Origin: CAVVIH01 sp963748295
GTDB lineage: Bacteria; Acidobacteriota; Vicinamibacteria; Vicinamibacterales; 2-12-FULL-66-21
DNA length: 64,000 bases
Direction of reading: 5' to 3'
Assembly: GCA_963748295.1 (NCBI GenBank)
Contig: CAVVIH010000006.1
Coordinates: 124,001-188,000 of the forward strand
Shown: piece by piece, positions 1 to 7,546 of the stretch
Position numbering within the stretch: position 1 is the stretch's first letter
How the letters are laid out: each line of letters begins with the position of its first letter
Made by a program: the position numbers and the translations under genes
The notes under the pieces: model-generated
Databases searched by the model: none
What the model was told of the DNA's origin: nothing
The model's input: only the letters and a program-made list of their open reading frames with translations

Positions 1-729
1 GTCCGCCAAGGCGTCCTGCTGCAGGTCGCCGGCCTCTTCGAGGTTGATGAAGATGTTCAGGTGATCGCGAATCAGCTTCGCCGACAGCGACACGGCGTCG
101 CGCGGCGTCACCGAGCCGTTGGTCCATACGTCGACGGTCAGCTTGTCGTAGTCGGTCGCCTGTCCGATGCGCGCCGCCTCGACCAGGTAGTTGACCTTCT
201 TGATCGGCGAGTGCACCGAGTCGACCGGAATCCAGCCGATGCCGAGATCCTCGTCGAAGTTCTTGTCGGCGGCGACGTAGCCGCGCCCGCGCTTCACGCG
301 CATCTCCATGTGCAGCTTGCCGCCCTCGGCCACCGTCGCGATGTGCGCGTCCGGCTCGAGGATCTCGATGTCGGCGTCGGTCTCGATGTCGCGCGCCTTC
401 ACCTCGCCCGCCTTGTCGACGCGCAGGTAGAGCGTCTTGGTGGCGTCGACGTGCATCTTCAGGGGAACCTGCTTGAGGTTCAGGATGATGTCGGTGGCGT
501 CCTCGACGACCCCCGGAATCGGCGAGAACTCGTGCAGGACGCCGTCGATCTTGACGGCCGTGACCGCCGCGCCGTCAATCGACGAGAGCAGCACGCGCCG
601 CATCGCGTTGCCGATGGTGGTCCCGAACCCGCGCTCGAAGGGCTGCGCGTAGAACCGCCCGAACCTGTCCGTGAGAGTCTCGCGCTCGAACTCGAGCCGC
701 TTCGGCCGTTGAAAACCTTTCCAGAGCAT
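1..729 (-). CDS. rpoA: RNA polymerase alpha subunit, C-terminal part outside window
   Basis: Alpha subunit of RNA polymerase, the scaffold for core enzyme assembly. The reading frame is open for 243 codons from an ATG at 727-729 (MLWKGFQRPKRLEFE) to the window edge. It contains the alpha-NTD signatures FGTTIGNAMRRVLLSS near residue 40 and the later VEAARIGQATDYDKL segment. The C-terminal domain that contacts UP elements and activators lies beyond base 1. It is the last gene of the cluster seen here, 184 nt after rpsD, a gap that carries a heptamer hairpin. rplQ would be expected next, outside the window. No frameshift is seen. Confidence 0.97.
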   Translation of the reverse strand, partial: MLWKGFQRPKRLEFERETLTDRFGRFYAQPFERGFGTTIGNAMRRVLLSSIDGAAVTAVKIDGVLHEFSPIPGVVEDATDIILNLKQVPLKMHVDATKTLYLRVDKAGEVKARDIETDADIEILEPDAHIATVAEGGKLHMEMRVKRGRGYVAADKNFDEDLGIGWIPVDSVHSPIKKVNYLVEAARIGQATDYDKLTVDVWTNGSVTPRDAVSLSAKLIRDHLNIFINLEEAGDLQQDALAD

Positions 730-844
730 TGATCCACTTTCCTTTCGCTTCGTCGCCCGGACACCGGGCGCGCCAGACCTGCCATTTCACTCTCCGCCTC
801 CCGCCGCAGGTCTGGGTGGCTGCGGGCGGAGAGCTAGCACTAAA

Positions 845-912
845 AACTCCCAAAAAACCCAACTCCCAAAACCCAAGAAACTTGGGAGTTGGAAGTTGGG
901 AGTTGGGAGTTG
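845..912. repeat. TTGGGAG-type heptamer hairpin between rpsD and rpoA
   Basis: The left arm has AACTCCCAA units and the right arm (from 881) has TTGGGAGTTGG units. They are separated by about 3 nt, so the RNA can fold into an imperfect stem of about 30 bp. In the mRNA sense the repeat starts directly after the rpsD stop (TAG TCAACTCCC). The rest of the 184-nt gap shows nothing else recognisable apart from the rpoA ribosome binding region. Confidence 0.85.
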
Positions 913-913
913 A

Positions 914-1543
914 CTATTTACTGTACAACTCCACGATCAACTGTTCCTGCACGGGCAGGTTGATCTGCGCCCGTGTCGGAATCGACGCGATCTTGCCCGA
1001 CAGGTTCCCGGCGTCGAACTGCAGCCACTCGGGGATGCCGCGTCCCTTCACTTCTTCCATCGCGTGCTGGATGGTGGCGTTCTGCGCGCTGGTGCCGCGC
1101 ACCGTCACCACGTCACCGGCCTTGACCGAGTAGGACGGCACGTCCACCTTGCGGCCGTTGATCAGGAAGTGGCCGTGGCGCACGAGCTGCCGCGCCTGGG
1201 CGCGCGACGTCGCCAGGCCGAGCCGGTAGATCACGTTGTCCAGGCGCCGCTCGAGCAGCTGCAGCAGCGTCTCGCCGGTGATCCCGCGGGTGCGGTCCGC
1301 CATCTCGAAATAGCGCCGGAACTGGTTCTCGAGCACGCCGTAGATGCGCTTGACCTTCTGCTTCTCGCGGAGCTGCAGCCCGTAGCCGACGAGCTTCGCC
1401 TTCCGCAGCTTGCCGTGCTGGCCCGGCGGCAGGTTGCGCTTCTCGATCGCGCACTTCTCCGTGTAGCAGCGCTCCCCTTTCAGGAAGAGCTTCATTCCCT
1501 CGCGCCGGCAGAGCCGGCAGACCGCACCGATGTAACGTGCCAT
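914..1543 (-). CDS. rpsD: 30S ribosomal protein S4
   Basis: Primary 16S rRNA binding protein of the small subunit; in many bacteria it is also the translational repressor of the alpha operon. At 209 aa it is the normal length, with the RNA-binding S4 domain around residues 98-160 (ERRLDNVIYRLGLATSRAQ). The N-terminus carries four cysteines (C9, C12, C26, C31) in a CxxC...C(4)C arrangement, so this is the zinc-binding C+ form. It lies between rpsK and rpoA as in a standard alpha operon. No frameshift. Confidence 0.98.
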   Translation of the reverse strand: MARYIGAVCRLCRREGMKLFLKGERCYTEKCAIEKRNLPPGQHGKLRKAKLVGYGLQLREKQKVKRIYGVLENQFRRYFEMADRTRGITGETLLQLLERRLDNVIYRLGLATSRAQARQLVRHGHFLINGRKVDVPSYSVKAGDVVTVRGTSAQNATIQHAMEEVKGRGIPEWLQFDAGNLSGKIASIPTRAQINLPVQEQLIVELYSK

Positions 1544-1558
1544 TCTCTTTGATCCTTG

Positions 1559-1645
1559 TAGCTATCAGCTGTCAGCTATCAGCTATCAGCCGCGTCGCGT
1601 CACTTCAGCATCCGCTGAAAGCTGACGGCTGACGGCTGAGAGCTT
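1559..1645. repeat. AGCTNTC heptamer hairpin between rpsK and rpsD
   Basis: The left arm is four copies of AGCTATC or AGCTGTC. The right arm is GCTGACG/GCTGAAA units in the opposite sense. The arms align over about 31 positions with only 5 or 6 mismatches, some of which become G-U pairs in RNA. It fills most of the 107-nt gap. The minus-strand mRNA reads the TCAGC arm first and the GCTGA arm second. Confidence 0.9.
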
Positions 1646-1650
1646 ACGTA

Positions 1651-2106
1651 CTACACTCGTCGTCTTTTCGGTGGCCGGCACCCGTTGTGCGGGATCGGCG
1701 TGACGTCGCGGATCGACTTGACGTCGATGCCGATCGTCTGCAGCGCGCGAATCGCCGACTCGCGCCCCGCGCCGGGCCCCTTCACGCGCACTTCGACGCT
1801 GCGCATGCCGAACGCCTTCGCCGCGTTCCCCGCCGCGATCGCCGCCTGCGTCGCCGCGAACGGCGTGCCCTTCCGCGATCCCTTGAAGCCGATGCCGCCG
1901 GCGCTCGACCACGCCACCACGTTCCCCTCGGGATCCGTGATCGTCACGACGGTGTTGTTGAAGGACGCCTGGATGTGCGCGAAGCCGTGATGCACGACGC
2001 GCTTCTCGCCGCGCTTCTTGAACGTCTTCTTTTTCGTCGGGCGTCCCGCTTTTTTGGCTCCACCTTCCGGTGGGGCAGATGCATCGATCGGGTCGTTCTT
2101 GGCCAT
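1651..2106 (-). CDS. rpsK: 30S ribosomal protein S11
   Basis: Platform protein of the 30S subunit that lines the E-site region. The core runs from HHGFAHIQASFNNT to the conserved basic tail HNGCRPPKRRRV. At 151 aa it is about 20 residues longer than the usual 129, owing to a low-complexity Lys/Ala/Pro N-terminal extension (residues 1-37). The ATG at 2104-2106 is the only good start. It lies between rpsM and rpsD. Confidence 0.98.
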   Translation of the reverse strand: MAKNDPIDASAPPEGGAKKAGRPTKKKTFKKRGEKRVVHHGFAHIQASFNNTVVTITDPEGNVVAWSSAGGIGFKGSRKGTPFAATQAAIAAGNAAKAFGMRSVEVRVKGPGAGRESAIRALQTIGIDVKSIRDVTPIPHNGCRPPKRRRV

Positions 2107-2115
2107 GTTGTTTTC

Positions 2116-2198
2116 GCTCTCAGCTCTCAGCGGTCAGCGTTCAGCTTCAACACTCAACTCACGCTGAGAGCTGACGGCTGAAAGCTGACGGCTGACCG
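2116..2198. repeat. AGCTNTC heptamer hairpin between rpsM and rpsK
   Basis: Left arm GCTCTCA-type heptads (2116-2146) and right arm GCTGAGA/GCTGACG heptads (2163-2196) in opposite orientation, filling nearly the whole 92-nt gap. The right arm ends within a few bases of the rpsM stop codon. Confidence 0.88.
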
Positions 2199-2573
2199 TT
2201 AAACAGTCTTCTTCTTGGCGACCGCGCCCTTCCGCGGGCCCTTGCGCGTGCGCGCGTTGGTGCGCGTCCGCTGGCCGCGGACCGGCAGGTTGCGGCGGTG
2301 CCGCATCCCCCGCCAGCTGCCGATTTCCATCAGCCGCTTGATGTTCATGGACACCTCCTTGCGGAGGTCTCCTTCGACCCGCCCCTGCTCCTCGATGACG
2401 CGGCTGATCTTGCGCACGTCGTCTTCCGACAGATCCTTGACGCGAACGTCCGGGCTGACGCCCGCCTCGCCGAGGATGTCGTTCGAGCGCTTCCGCCCGA
2501 TCCCGTAGATGTAGGTGAGGCCGATTTCAACCCGCTTCGTGCGTGGAAGGTCGACGCCTGCGATACGTGCCAT
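2199..2573 (-). CDS. rpsM: 30S ribosomal protein S13
   Basis: Head protein of the small subunit that contacts the P-site tRNA and bridges to the 50S. At 124 aa it has the classical start MARIAGVDLPRTKRVEIGLT, the helix-hairpin region TYIYGIGRKRSNDIL and the basic C-terminus GQRTRTNARTRKGPRK. It is the first alpha-operon ribosomal protein after rpmJ. No frameshift. Confidence 0.98.
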   Translation of the reverse strand: MARIAGVDLPRTKRVEIGLTYIYGIGRKRSNDILGEAGVSPDVRVKDLSEDDVRKISRVIEEQGRVEGDLRKEVSMNIKRLMEIGSWRGMRHRRNLPVRGQRTRTNARTRKGPRKGAVAKKKTV

Positions 2574-2589
2574 ATCTCTTGATCCTTGT

Positions 2590-2682
2590 AGCTCTCAGCT
2601 CTCAGCCTTCAGTTCTCAGCTTTCAGTTCTCGGCTTCAGCTTTCCGCTGACAGCTGATGGCTGATAGCTGATAGCTCAGCTA
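2590..2682. repeat. AGCTNTC heptamer hairpin between rpmJ and rpsM
   Basis: At least six left-arm heptads (GCTCTCA, GCCTTCA, GTTCTCA) face four right-arm heptads (GCTGACA, GCTGATG, GCTGATA). The rpmJ stop codon TAG (2680-2682 in reverse) sits inside the terminal CAGCTAT unit, so the element runs directly into the end of the coding sequence. Confidence 0.88.
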
Positions 2683-2793
2683 TCCCTGTCTTTGCTTGTG
2701 CTTCTGATTCGTGCAGATCACGCGCACGACGCCGCGGCGGCGGACGATCTTGCACTTGTCACAGATTCGCTTGACCGACGCTCTCACCTTCAT
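2680..2793 (-). CDS. rpmJ: 50S ribosomal protein L36
   Basis: Small 37-aa protein of the large subunit. Translation from the ATG at 2791-2793 begins MKVRASVKRICDKCKIVRR and ends KHKQRQG. The zinc ribbon C-x2-C-x(12)-C with a following His is complete, so this is the C+ form. It lies 7 nt downstream of infA. The stop codon is embedded in the start of the heptamer repeat that follows. Confidence 0.96.
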   Translation of the reverse strand: MKVRASVKRICDKCKIVRRRGVVRVICTNQKHKQRQG

Positions 2794-2800
2794 GCTGCCC

Positions 2801-3028
2801 TCACCCGATCTTTTCGACGATCCGGCCGCGCGTCAGATCGCGCGGCGCCAGTTCCAGCCGGACACGATCGCCGACCAGCACCCTGATGAAATTCTTCCCC
2901 GGTCCGCTCGGCGCATGCGCCGTCACCTGCCGCTGATGCTCGATGCCGACGCGATACAAGCCGTGCGGCAGAACCTCAAGCACCGTGCCTTCGACCGTTA
3001 CGCCCTTCGACTCGCTTCGCTCGCTCAG
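2801..3028 (-). CDS. infA: Translation initiation factor IF-1 with repeat-derived N-terminus
   Basis: IF-1 blocks the A site during initiation and assists IF-2 and IF-3. The OB-fold core is clear from VTVEGTVLEVLPHGLYRVG to LAPRDLTRGRIVEKIG. No ATG, GTG or TTG lies in frame between the map stop (3040) and the core. The first plausible start is a CTG at 3026-3028, preceded by AAGAGAG, which gives 75 aa starting (M)SERSESKG. That peptide is the translation of the dispersed repeat at 3003-3030, so the native start appears to have been replaced. A start inside map in another frame (ATG at 3154) would add 42 unlike residues. The function is certain; the start is not. Confidence 0.9.
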   Translation of the reverse strand: MSERSESKGVTVEGTVLEVLPHGLYRVGIEHQRQVTAHAPSGPGKNFIRVLVGDRVRLELAPRDLTRGRIVEKIG

Positions 3029-3030
3029 GG
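3003..3030. repeat. CCCTTCGACTCGCTTCGC-type dispersed repeat at the infA start
   Basis: A semi-palindromic unit that begins CCCTTCGACTCGC and ends GCTCGCTCAGGG. It lies exactly over the expected infA start. Related units occur at 26351-26388, 33722-33763 and 36259-36278. Confidence 0.75.
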
Positions 3031-3039
3031 CAGGCTCTC

Positions 3040-3807
3040 TTACTGCACTGAGGCCGGCGTGCGTTGCGTCAGCACCAGCGGACCGTCGCGGGTCACGGCG
3101 ACGGTGTGCTCGAAGTGCGCCGACAGGCTGCCGTCCCTCGTCACCGCCGTCCACCCATCCGCGAGCACCTTCACCGCCGATCGGCCCATGTTCACCATCG
3201 GCTCGATCGCCAGGACCATCCCTTCGGCCAGCCGCGGTCCACGCCCGGGCTCCCCGTAGTTCGCGATCTGCGGATCCTCGTGCAGCGACGACCCGATGCC
3301 GTGGCCGACGAACTCCCGCACCACCGAAAACCCGTTCGCCTCGACGTGCCGCTGCACGGCGTGGCCGATGTCCGATACCCGCCCGCCGATCCGGACCTGG
3401 GCGATCGCCAGCTCCAACGCTTCCTGGGTGACCTTCAGCAGCTTCAGCACGCCGTCGGACACCCGCCCGACCGGCACCGTGACCGCCGAATCGCCGTAGA
3501 AGCCGTTCAGCTTCACTCCCATGTCGAGCGACACGATGTCGCCTTCGCCGAGCGCGCGCTTCTTCGACGGGATGCCGTGAACGACCTCCTCATTGATAGA
3601 CGCGCACAGCGTCGCCGGGTACCCACGATAGCCCTTGAACGCCGGCTCCGCGCCCGCCGCCCTGACGAGCTTCTCCGCCGCCCCATCCAGATCCGCCGTC
3701 GTCACACCCGGCGCCACCAGCGTCTCGAGCTCGTGCAGCACGTCCGCGACCAGCATGTTGGCCACGCGCATCCGCTCGATTTCCGACGCGGACTTGCAGA
3801 CGATCAC
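3040..3807 (-). CDS. map: Methionine aminopeptidase type I
   Basis: Removes the initiator methionine from nascent proteins. At 255 aa it has the full set of metal ligands by motif: Asp in SLDMGV, Asp in FYGDSAVT, His in EFVGHGIG, Glu in LAIEPM and Glu in SAHFEHTV. There is no N-terminal zinc finger or linker extension, so this is type Ia. It overlaps adk by 4 nt (ATGA), which suggests translational coupling, and is followed by infA as in many spc operons. Confidence 0.97.
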   Translation of the reverse strand: MIVCKSASEIERMRVANMLVADVLHELETLVAPGVTTADLDGAAEKLVRAAGAEPAFKGYRGYPATLCASINEEVVHGIPSKKRALGEGDIVSLDMGVKLNGFYGDSAVTVPVGRVSDGVLKLLKVTQEALELAIAQVRIGGRVSDIGHAVQRHVEANGFSVVREFVGHGIGSSLHEDPQIANYGEPGRGPRLAEGMVLAIEPMVNMGRSAVKVLADGWTAVTRDGSLSAHFEHTVAVTRDGPLVLTQRTPASVQ

Positions 3808-4469
3808 AGCGCCGCGCCTCCGTGCCCGGCCGCCGCCGCAACTGCCTCGTCCACCGCCGCGGTCACGACGTCCGGCCGCTGATTGCCGTCAATCGCGCGG
3901 AACGTCGCACGCGGCGAGTAGTACTCGACCAGCGGCCGCGTCTGGCGCAGGAACACCTTCAGGCGTTCTCTGACAATCGCCTCGTCGTCGTCGGCGCGCA
4001 CCACCACGGCGCCGCCGCACTTCTGGCACTCGGCCGGCCATTCGACCGGCGCATTCACGCCGCACTGGCCGCAGATGCGGCGGGACGCCAGGCGACGGAC
4101 CAGCACGTCCTCTGGAACCACGATATCGAGCACGACGAGCGGCCCGCGGCTGTCCACCATGCGATCCAGCGCCGTCGCCTGGATAACGGTCCGCGGGAAC
4201 CCGTCGAGCACGAACCCGCGGCGTGCGTCATTCCGGTCGAGACGCTCCTGCACGATGCCGATCATCACGTCGTCGCCCACGAGGTTGCCGGCCTCCATGG
4301 TCGCCTTCGCGATGCAGCCGAGCGGAGTGCCCGTGTGAACCGCCTCGCGGAGGATGTCCCCCGTCGAGATCTTCGGCAGCTCGAACCGGCGCGCAAGCCG
4401 CTCGGCCTGTGTACCCTTCCCGGCACCGGGAGGCCCGAGCATCACGACGTTCAGCGCCGGGCCCGGCAC
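3804..4469 (-). CDS. adk: Adenylate kinase with zinc-type LID
   Basis: Interconverts ATP + AMP and 2 ADP in the cytoplasm. The 221-aa protein has the P-loop GPPGAGKGT near residue 12 and the DGFPRT motif. Its long LID domain contains ICGQCG and CQKCGG, a four-Cys zinc site typical of Gram-positive and Acidobacterial enzymes. It starts 3 nt after the secY stop and overlaps map. The ATG at 4469 is used; an internal ATG nine codons later (MLGPPGAGK) is less likely because MPGPALNVV aligns with family N-termini. Confidence 0.96.
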   Translation of the reverse strand: MPGPALNVVMLGPPGAGKGTQAERLARRFELPKISTGDILREAVHTGTPLGCIAKATMEAGNLVGDDVMIGIVQERLDRNDARRGFVLDGFPRTVIQATALDRMVDSRGPLVVLDIVVPEDVLVRRLASRRICGQCGVNAPVEWPAECQKCGGAVVVRADDDEAIVRERLKVFLRQTRPLVEYYSPRATFRAIDGNQRPDVVTAAVDEAVAAAAGHGGAAL

Positions 4470-4472
4470 CAG

Positions 4473-5864
4473 CTAGCTCCGCCTTCCCCGGATGCGGGTC
4501 TTCTTCATGAACCCGTCATAGTGCCGCATGATCAGCTGCGACTCGACCTGCTGCACGGTGTCCATCGCCACGCCGACGATGATGAGCAGCGAGGTGCCGC
4601 CGAAGAAGAACTGCACGCCAAGGCCGTCGGTGAACCAGCGCGGCATCACCGCGTCGAGCCTTTCGCCGATGAACGGAATCGGCGCGACCTTGAACCCGTT
4701 GATCAGGAACTCCGGAAGGATCGCGACGATCGCGAGGTAGATCGCCCCGACCAGCGTGATGCGGGTCAGGATCGTGTCGATGTACTCGGCCGTGCGCTTG
4801 CCGGGCCGGATCCCCGGGATGAACCCGCCGTACTTCCGCATGTTCTCCGCGACGTCATCCGGGTTGAAGATGATCGCCGTGTAGAAATAGCAGAAGAAGA
4901 TGATGCCCGAGATGTAGAGCACGTTGTAGAGCGGCATGCCCCAGCCGAGCTGCACGCTCAACTGCTGCATCCAGCTCCCCTGCGCGAACATCGACGCCAT
5001 CGTCGCCGGGAACGCGATGATCGACGACGCGAAGATGACCGGGATGACGCCGCCGGTGTTCACCTTCAGCGGAATGTGCGTGCTCGATCCGCCGTACATC
5101 CGCCGGCCGACCATGCGCTTGGCGTACTGGACGGTCACGCGCCGGTGCCCGCGTTCGACGAAAATAACGGCGCCGATCACCAGCACCATCATGATCAGCA
5201 GGAACAGGATCTGGAACAGCGTGATGCTGCCCGTGTTCATCTGCTCGAGCGTGACCAGGATCGCCGGGATGAAGCCGACGACGATCCCGGCGAAGATGAT
5301 GAGCGACATCCCGTTGCCGATGCCGCGCTCGGTGATCTGCTCGCCGAGCCACATGACGAACGCCGATCCGGTCGTGAGCGTCAGAACCGTCATCAGCCGG
5401 AAGACCCAGCCGGGGTTGTAGACGAGCGGCAGCCCGCCTGCGATCTCGGTGCTGCGTTCGAGGAAGAAGGCGATACCCAGCGCCTGGACGATGCTGAGCA
5501 CGATCGTCCCGTAGCGTGTGTACTGGGTGATCTTGCGTCGGCCGAGCTCCCCTTCCTTCGACAGCCTCTCGAGGTACGGCCACACGACAGTCAGCAGCTG
5601 GAGGATGATCGAGGCGCTGATATAGGGCATGATGCCCAACGCGAAGATCGTCATCTGCGAGAGGTTCTGTCCGGAGAACATGTCGTAGAGGCCGAACATC
5701 GTGTTGCGCGCCTGATTCGCCAGCTCCGCGAGCGCCTGGGGATTGATCCCCGGCGTCGGGATGTGACTGCCAACGCGGTACACCGCGAGCAGACCGAGTG
5801 TGAAGAGCACTCGCTTCCGCAGGTCGGGAACAGCGAAGACGTTTTTGAGACTTTCTGCGAGCAT
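4473..5864 (-). CDS. secY: Protein translocase subunit SecY
   Basis: Central channel of the Sec translocon in the inner membrane. At 463 aa it has about ten hydrophobic segments. It begins LKNVFAVPDLRKRVLFTLGL and includes GINPQALAEL, the cytoplasmic loop with KRMVGRRMYGG, the plug/TM2 region MPYISASIILQLL and the C-terminal RHYDGFMKKTRIRGRRS. It lies between rplO and adk as in a classical spc operon. No frameshift in 1.4 kb. Confidence 0.98.
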   Translation of the reverse strand: MLAESLKNVFAVPDLRKRVLFTLGLLAVYRVGSHIPTPGINPQALAELANQARNTMFGLYDMFSGQNLSQMTIFALGIMPYISASIILQLLTVVWPYLERLSKEGELGRRKITQYTRYGTIVLSIVQALGIAFFLERSTEIAGGLPLVYNPGWVFRLMTVLTLTTGSAFVMWLGEQITERGIGNGMSLIIFAGIVVGFIPAILVTLEQMNTGSITLFQILFLLIMMVLVIGAVIFVERGHRRVTVQYAKRMVGRRMYGGSSTHIPLKVNTGGVIPVIFASSIIAFPATMASMFAQGSWMQQLSVQLGWGMPLYNVLYISGIIFFCYFYTAIIFNPDDVAENMRKYGGFIPGIRPGKRTAEYIDTILTRITLVGAIYLAIVAILPEFLINGFKVAPIPFIGERLDAVMPRWFTDGLGVQFFFGGTSLLIIVGVAMDTVQQVESQLIMRHYDGFMKKTRIRGRRS

Positions 5865-5893
5865 AAGTGTGTGCTTGCGAGCCCTCCTGCTAT

Positions 5894-5933
5894 GCCTCTA
5901 GGGTTTCCAGAGGCTTACGCCTCTAGGGTTTCC
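5894..5933 (-). repeat. Short duplication of the rplO 3' end
   Basis: Two 15-nt copies of GCCTCTAGGGTTTCC (5894-5908 and 5919-5933) flank the rplO stop codon. The last codons of rplO (ETLEA) are therefore repeated after the stop. In the mRNA the stop UAA falls in a GUAA tetraloop closed by AGAGGC/GCCUCU. The second copy also allows an alternative 6-bp hairpin. Confidence 0.8.
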
Positions 5934-6361
5934 GCGCGGCCGCCAGCGGCCGCGATTTTTTCAGCGGCTTTTCCGCTGAACTTGTGGGCGCGAATCGTCA
6001 GCGCCTTCGAGATGTCGCCGCGCGCCAGCACCTTGATCTGCCCGCCCCGGTTGACGAGGCCGTTCTCGCGCAGCAGCTCCGGGGTGATCTCGACCCCGGC
6101 GTCGAAACGCTCCGCCAGCGTATCGAGGTTGACGACCTCGTATTCCTTCCGGAACGGATTGTGGAAGCCGCGCTTCGGCACGCGGCGGTGCAGCGGCATC
6201 TGGCCGCCTTCGAACCCGCGCTTGTGCTTGAAGCCCGAACGCGATTTCGCGCCCTTGTGGCCGCGACCCGCGGTCTTGCCGTTGCCGGAGCCCTGTCCGC
6301 GGCCAACCCGCTTCTTGGCGTGCTTGGCGCCCGACGCGGGGCGCAGATTTGAAAGACTCAT
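5915..6361 (-). CDS. rplO: 50S ribosomal protein L15
   Basis: Late-assembly protein of the large subunit. From the chosen start (MSLSNLRPASGAK) it is 148 aa, with the glycine/arginine-rich KKRVGRGQGSGNGKTAGRG loop and the central FEGGQMPLHRRVPKRGF motif. An upstream ATG (6379) would overlap the rpmD stop and add six unlike residues, so it was not used. It lies between rpmD and secY. Confidence 0.96.
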   Translation of the reverse strand: MSLSNLRPASGAKHAKKRVGRGQGSGNGKTAGRGHKGAKSRSGFKHKRGFEGGQMPLHRRVPKRGFHNPFRKEYEVVNLDTLAERFDAGVEITPELLRENGLVNRGGQIKVLARGDISKALTIRAHKFSGKAAEKIAAAGGRAETLEA

Positions 6362-6371
6362 GACCGATTTC

Positions 6372-6575
6372 CTATTCAACCGTGACGAGATGCCGAACCT
6401 TGTGGATCATGCCGCGTGTTTCCGGCGTATCCAGGAGCTCGACGGTGTGCCGCAGCCGGCGAAGGCCGAGCCCGGTCACCACTTTGTCCTGCTTCCGATC
6501 GAATCCGATCGTGCTCTTCACGAGCGTGATTCGAAGCTTCTTGGCCGACGCGTTCGCCTTTGCTCTCTTTGCCAT
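6372..6575 (-). CDS. rpmD: 50S ribosomal protein L30
   Basis: Small 67-aa large-subunit protein, KKLRITLVKSTIGFDRKQ... to MIHKVRHLVTVE. The fold signature TLVKSTIG...QDKVVTGLGLRRL is complete. A Lys/Ala-rich leader of about 12 residues precedes the core, slightly longer than usual. It starts 4 nt after rpsE. Confidence 0.96.
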   Translation of the reverse strand: MAKRAKANASAKKLRITLVKSTIGFDRKQDKVVTGLGLRRLRHTVELLDTPETRGMIHKVRHLVTVE

Positions 6576-6579
6576 GACC

Positions 6580-7110
6580 CTACGCTCCCTGCGCCGCCGG
6601 CGTCTTCTCTTCTTCCTCTTCCTTGCCGCGCAGACGCCGCACCATCTTCGGATCCTTCAACCCGCTCAGTCCGGCGAACGTGGCGCGCACGACGTTGTGT
6701 GAATTGGCGGAGCCAATCGACTTCGTCAGCACGTTCTGGATGCCGGCCGATTCGACGACCGCGCGAACCGCGCCGCCCGCGATGATCCCGGTGCCGTCCG
6801 GCGCCGGCTTGAGCAGCACCTGCCCGGCGCCAAACCGCCCGATGATCGGGTGGGGCACCGTGGTGCCATCGAGCGGAACACGGATCAGCGACTTCTTGGC
6901 GGCCTCGATGCCCTTCTTGATCGCCGACGGCACTTCCTTCGCCTTGCCGACGCCGAAGCCGACGACGCCATGGCCGTCGCCGACGACGACCAGCGCGCTG
7001 AAGCTCAGGTTCTTGCCGCCCTTGACGACCTTGGTGACGCGGCTGATGTTGACGACCGTGTCCTTGAGATCGAGCTGCGATGCGTCGATTTTCTCTCGTG
7101 TTTCAATCAT
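6580..7110 (-). CDS. rpsE: 30S ribosomal protein S5
   Basis: Decoding-fidelity protein of the 30S body. The 176-aa protein has the double-stranded RNA-binding S5 N-domain (LKDTVVNISRVTKVVKGGKN) and the C-domain with GIIAGGAVRAVVESAGI and NVLTKSIGSANSHNVVRAT. The tail ends in an acidic GKEEEEEKTPAAQ stretch not common in the family. It is followed by rpmD after 4 nt. Confidence 0.98.
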   Translation of the reverse strand: MIETREKIDASQLDLKDTVVNISRVTKVVKGGKNLSFSALVVVGDGHGVVGFGVGKAKEVPSAIKKGIEAAKKSLIRVPLDGTTVPHPIIGRFGAGQVLLKPAPDGTGIIAGGAVRAVVESAGIQNVLTKSIGSANSHNVVRATFAGLSGLKDPKMVRRLRGKEEEEEKTPAAQGA

Positions 7111-7123
7111 GTGTTTGAAGCTT

Positions 7124-7498
7124 TCAGAACTCCAGCCCCGCTTCGCGCGCCGCTTCGGCCACCGCGCGGATCCGTCCGTGATACAGGAACCCGCCGCGAT
7201 CGAAGACGACGCGCTTGATGCCCTTGGCGATCAGCCGTTCGGCGATCGTCTTGCCGAGCAGCTGCGCCCCCGCCTTGTTGCCCGGCCGCGCCGGACCCGA
7301 CAGCTGCGGCTTGAGCGACGGCTCGGTGCTGGCGGCCGCGACGAGCGTGTTGCCCGTCATGTCGTCGATGACCTGCGCGTAGATGTGCGACACGCTCCGG
7401 AACACCCGGAGCCGCGGCCGCTCGGCCGTGCCCGCAATCCGCTTGCGCTGCCGCAGCGCGATCCGGTCCCGCCTGTCTTTCTTGGTGTTGATCTTCAT
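7124..7498 (-). CDS. rplR: 50S ribosomal protein L18
   Basis: 5S rRNA-binding protein of the central protuberance. The 124-aa protein has the basic N-terminus (KINTKKDRRDRIALRQRKR) and the core LRVFRSVSHIYAQVIDD through FDRGGFLYHGRIRAVAEAAREAGLEF. Its start follows the rplF stop by 32 nt, a gap filled by a one-armed heptamer repeat; 13 nt separate it from rpsE. Confidence 0.98.
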   Translation of the reverse strand: MKINTKKDRRDRIALRQRKRIAGTAERPRLRVFRSVSHIYAQVIDDMTGNTLVAAASTEPSLKPQLSGPARPGNKAGAQLLGKTIAERLIAKGIKRVVFDRGGFLYHGRIRAVAEAAREAGLEF

Positions 7499-7504
7499 GT
7501 CTTA

Positions 7505-7546
7505 AGCTCTCAGCTCTCAGCTCTCAGCTGTCAGCTGTCAGCTGTC
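7505..7546. repeat. One-armed AGCTNTC heptamer run that enters the rplF 3' end
   Basis: Six consecutive heptads (AGCTCTC x3, then AGCTGTC x3). The rplF stop (7531-7533) and the preceding codons lie inside the run, so the last residues of L6 (about TADS) are encoded by the repeat. Confidence 0.88.

Noticed and set aside
3822..6785. A 987-codon open frame on the plus strand antisense to adk, secY, rplO and others
   Set aside because: The minus strand carries clear adk, secY and ribosomal protein genes. The translation is Arg/His/Asp-rich low-complexity sequence typical of antisense frames in GC-rich DNA.
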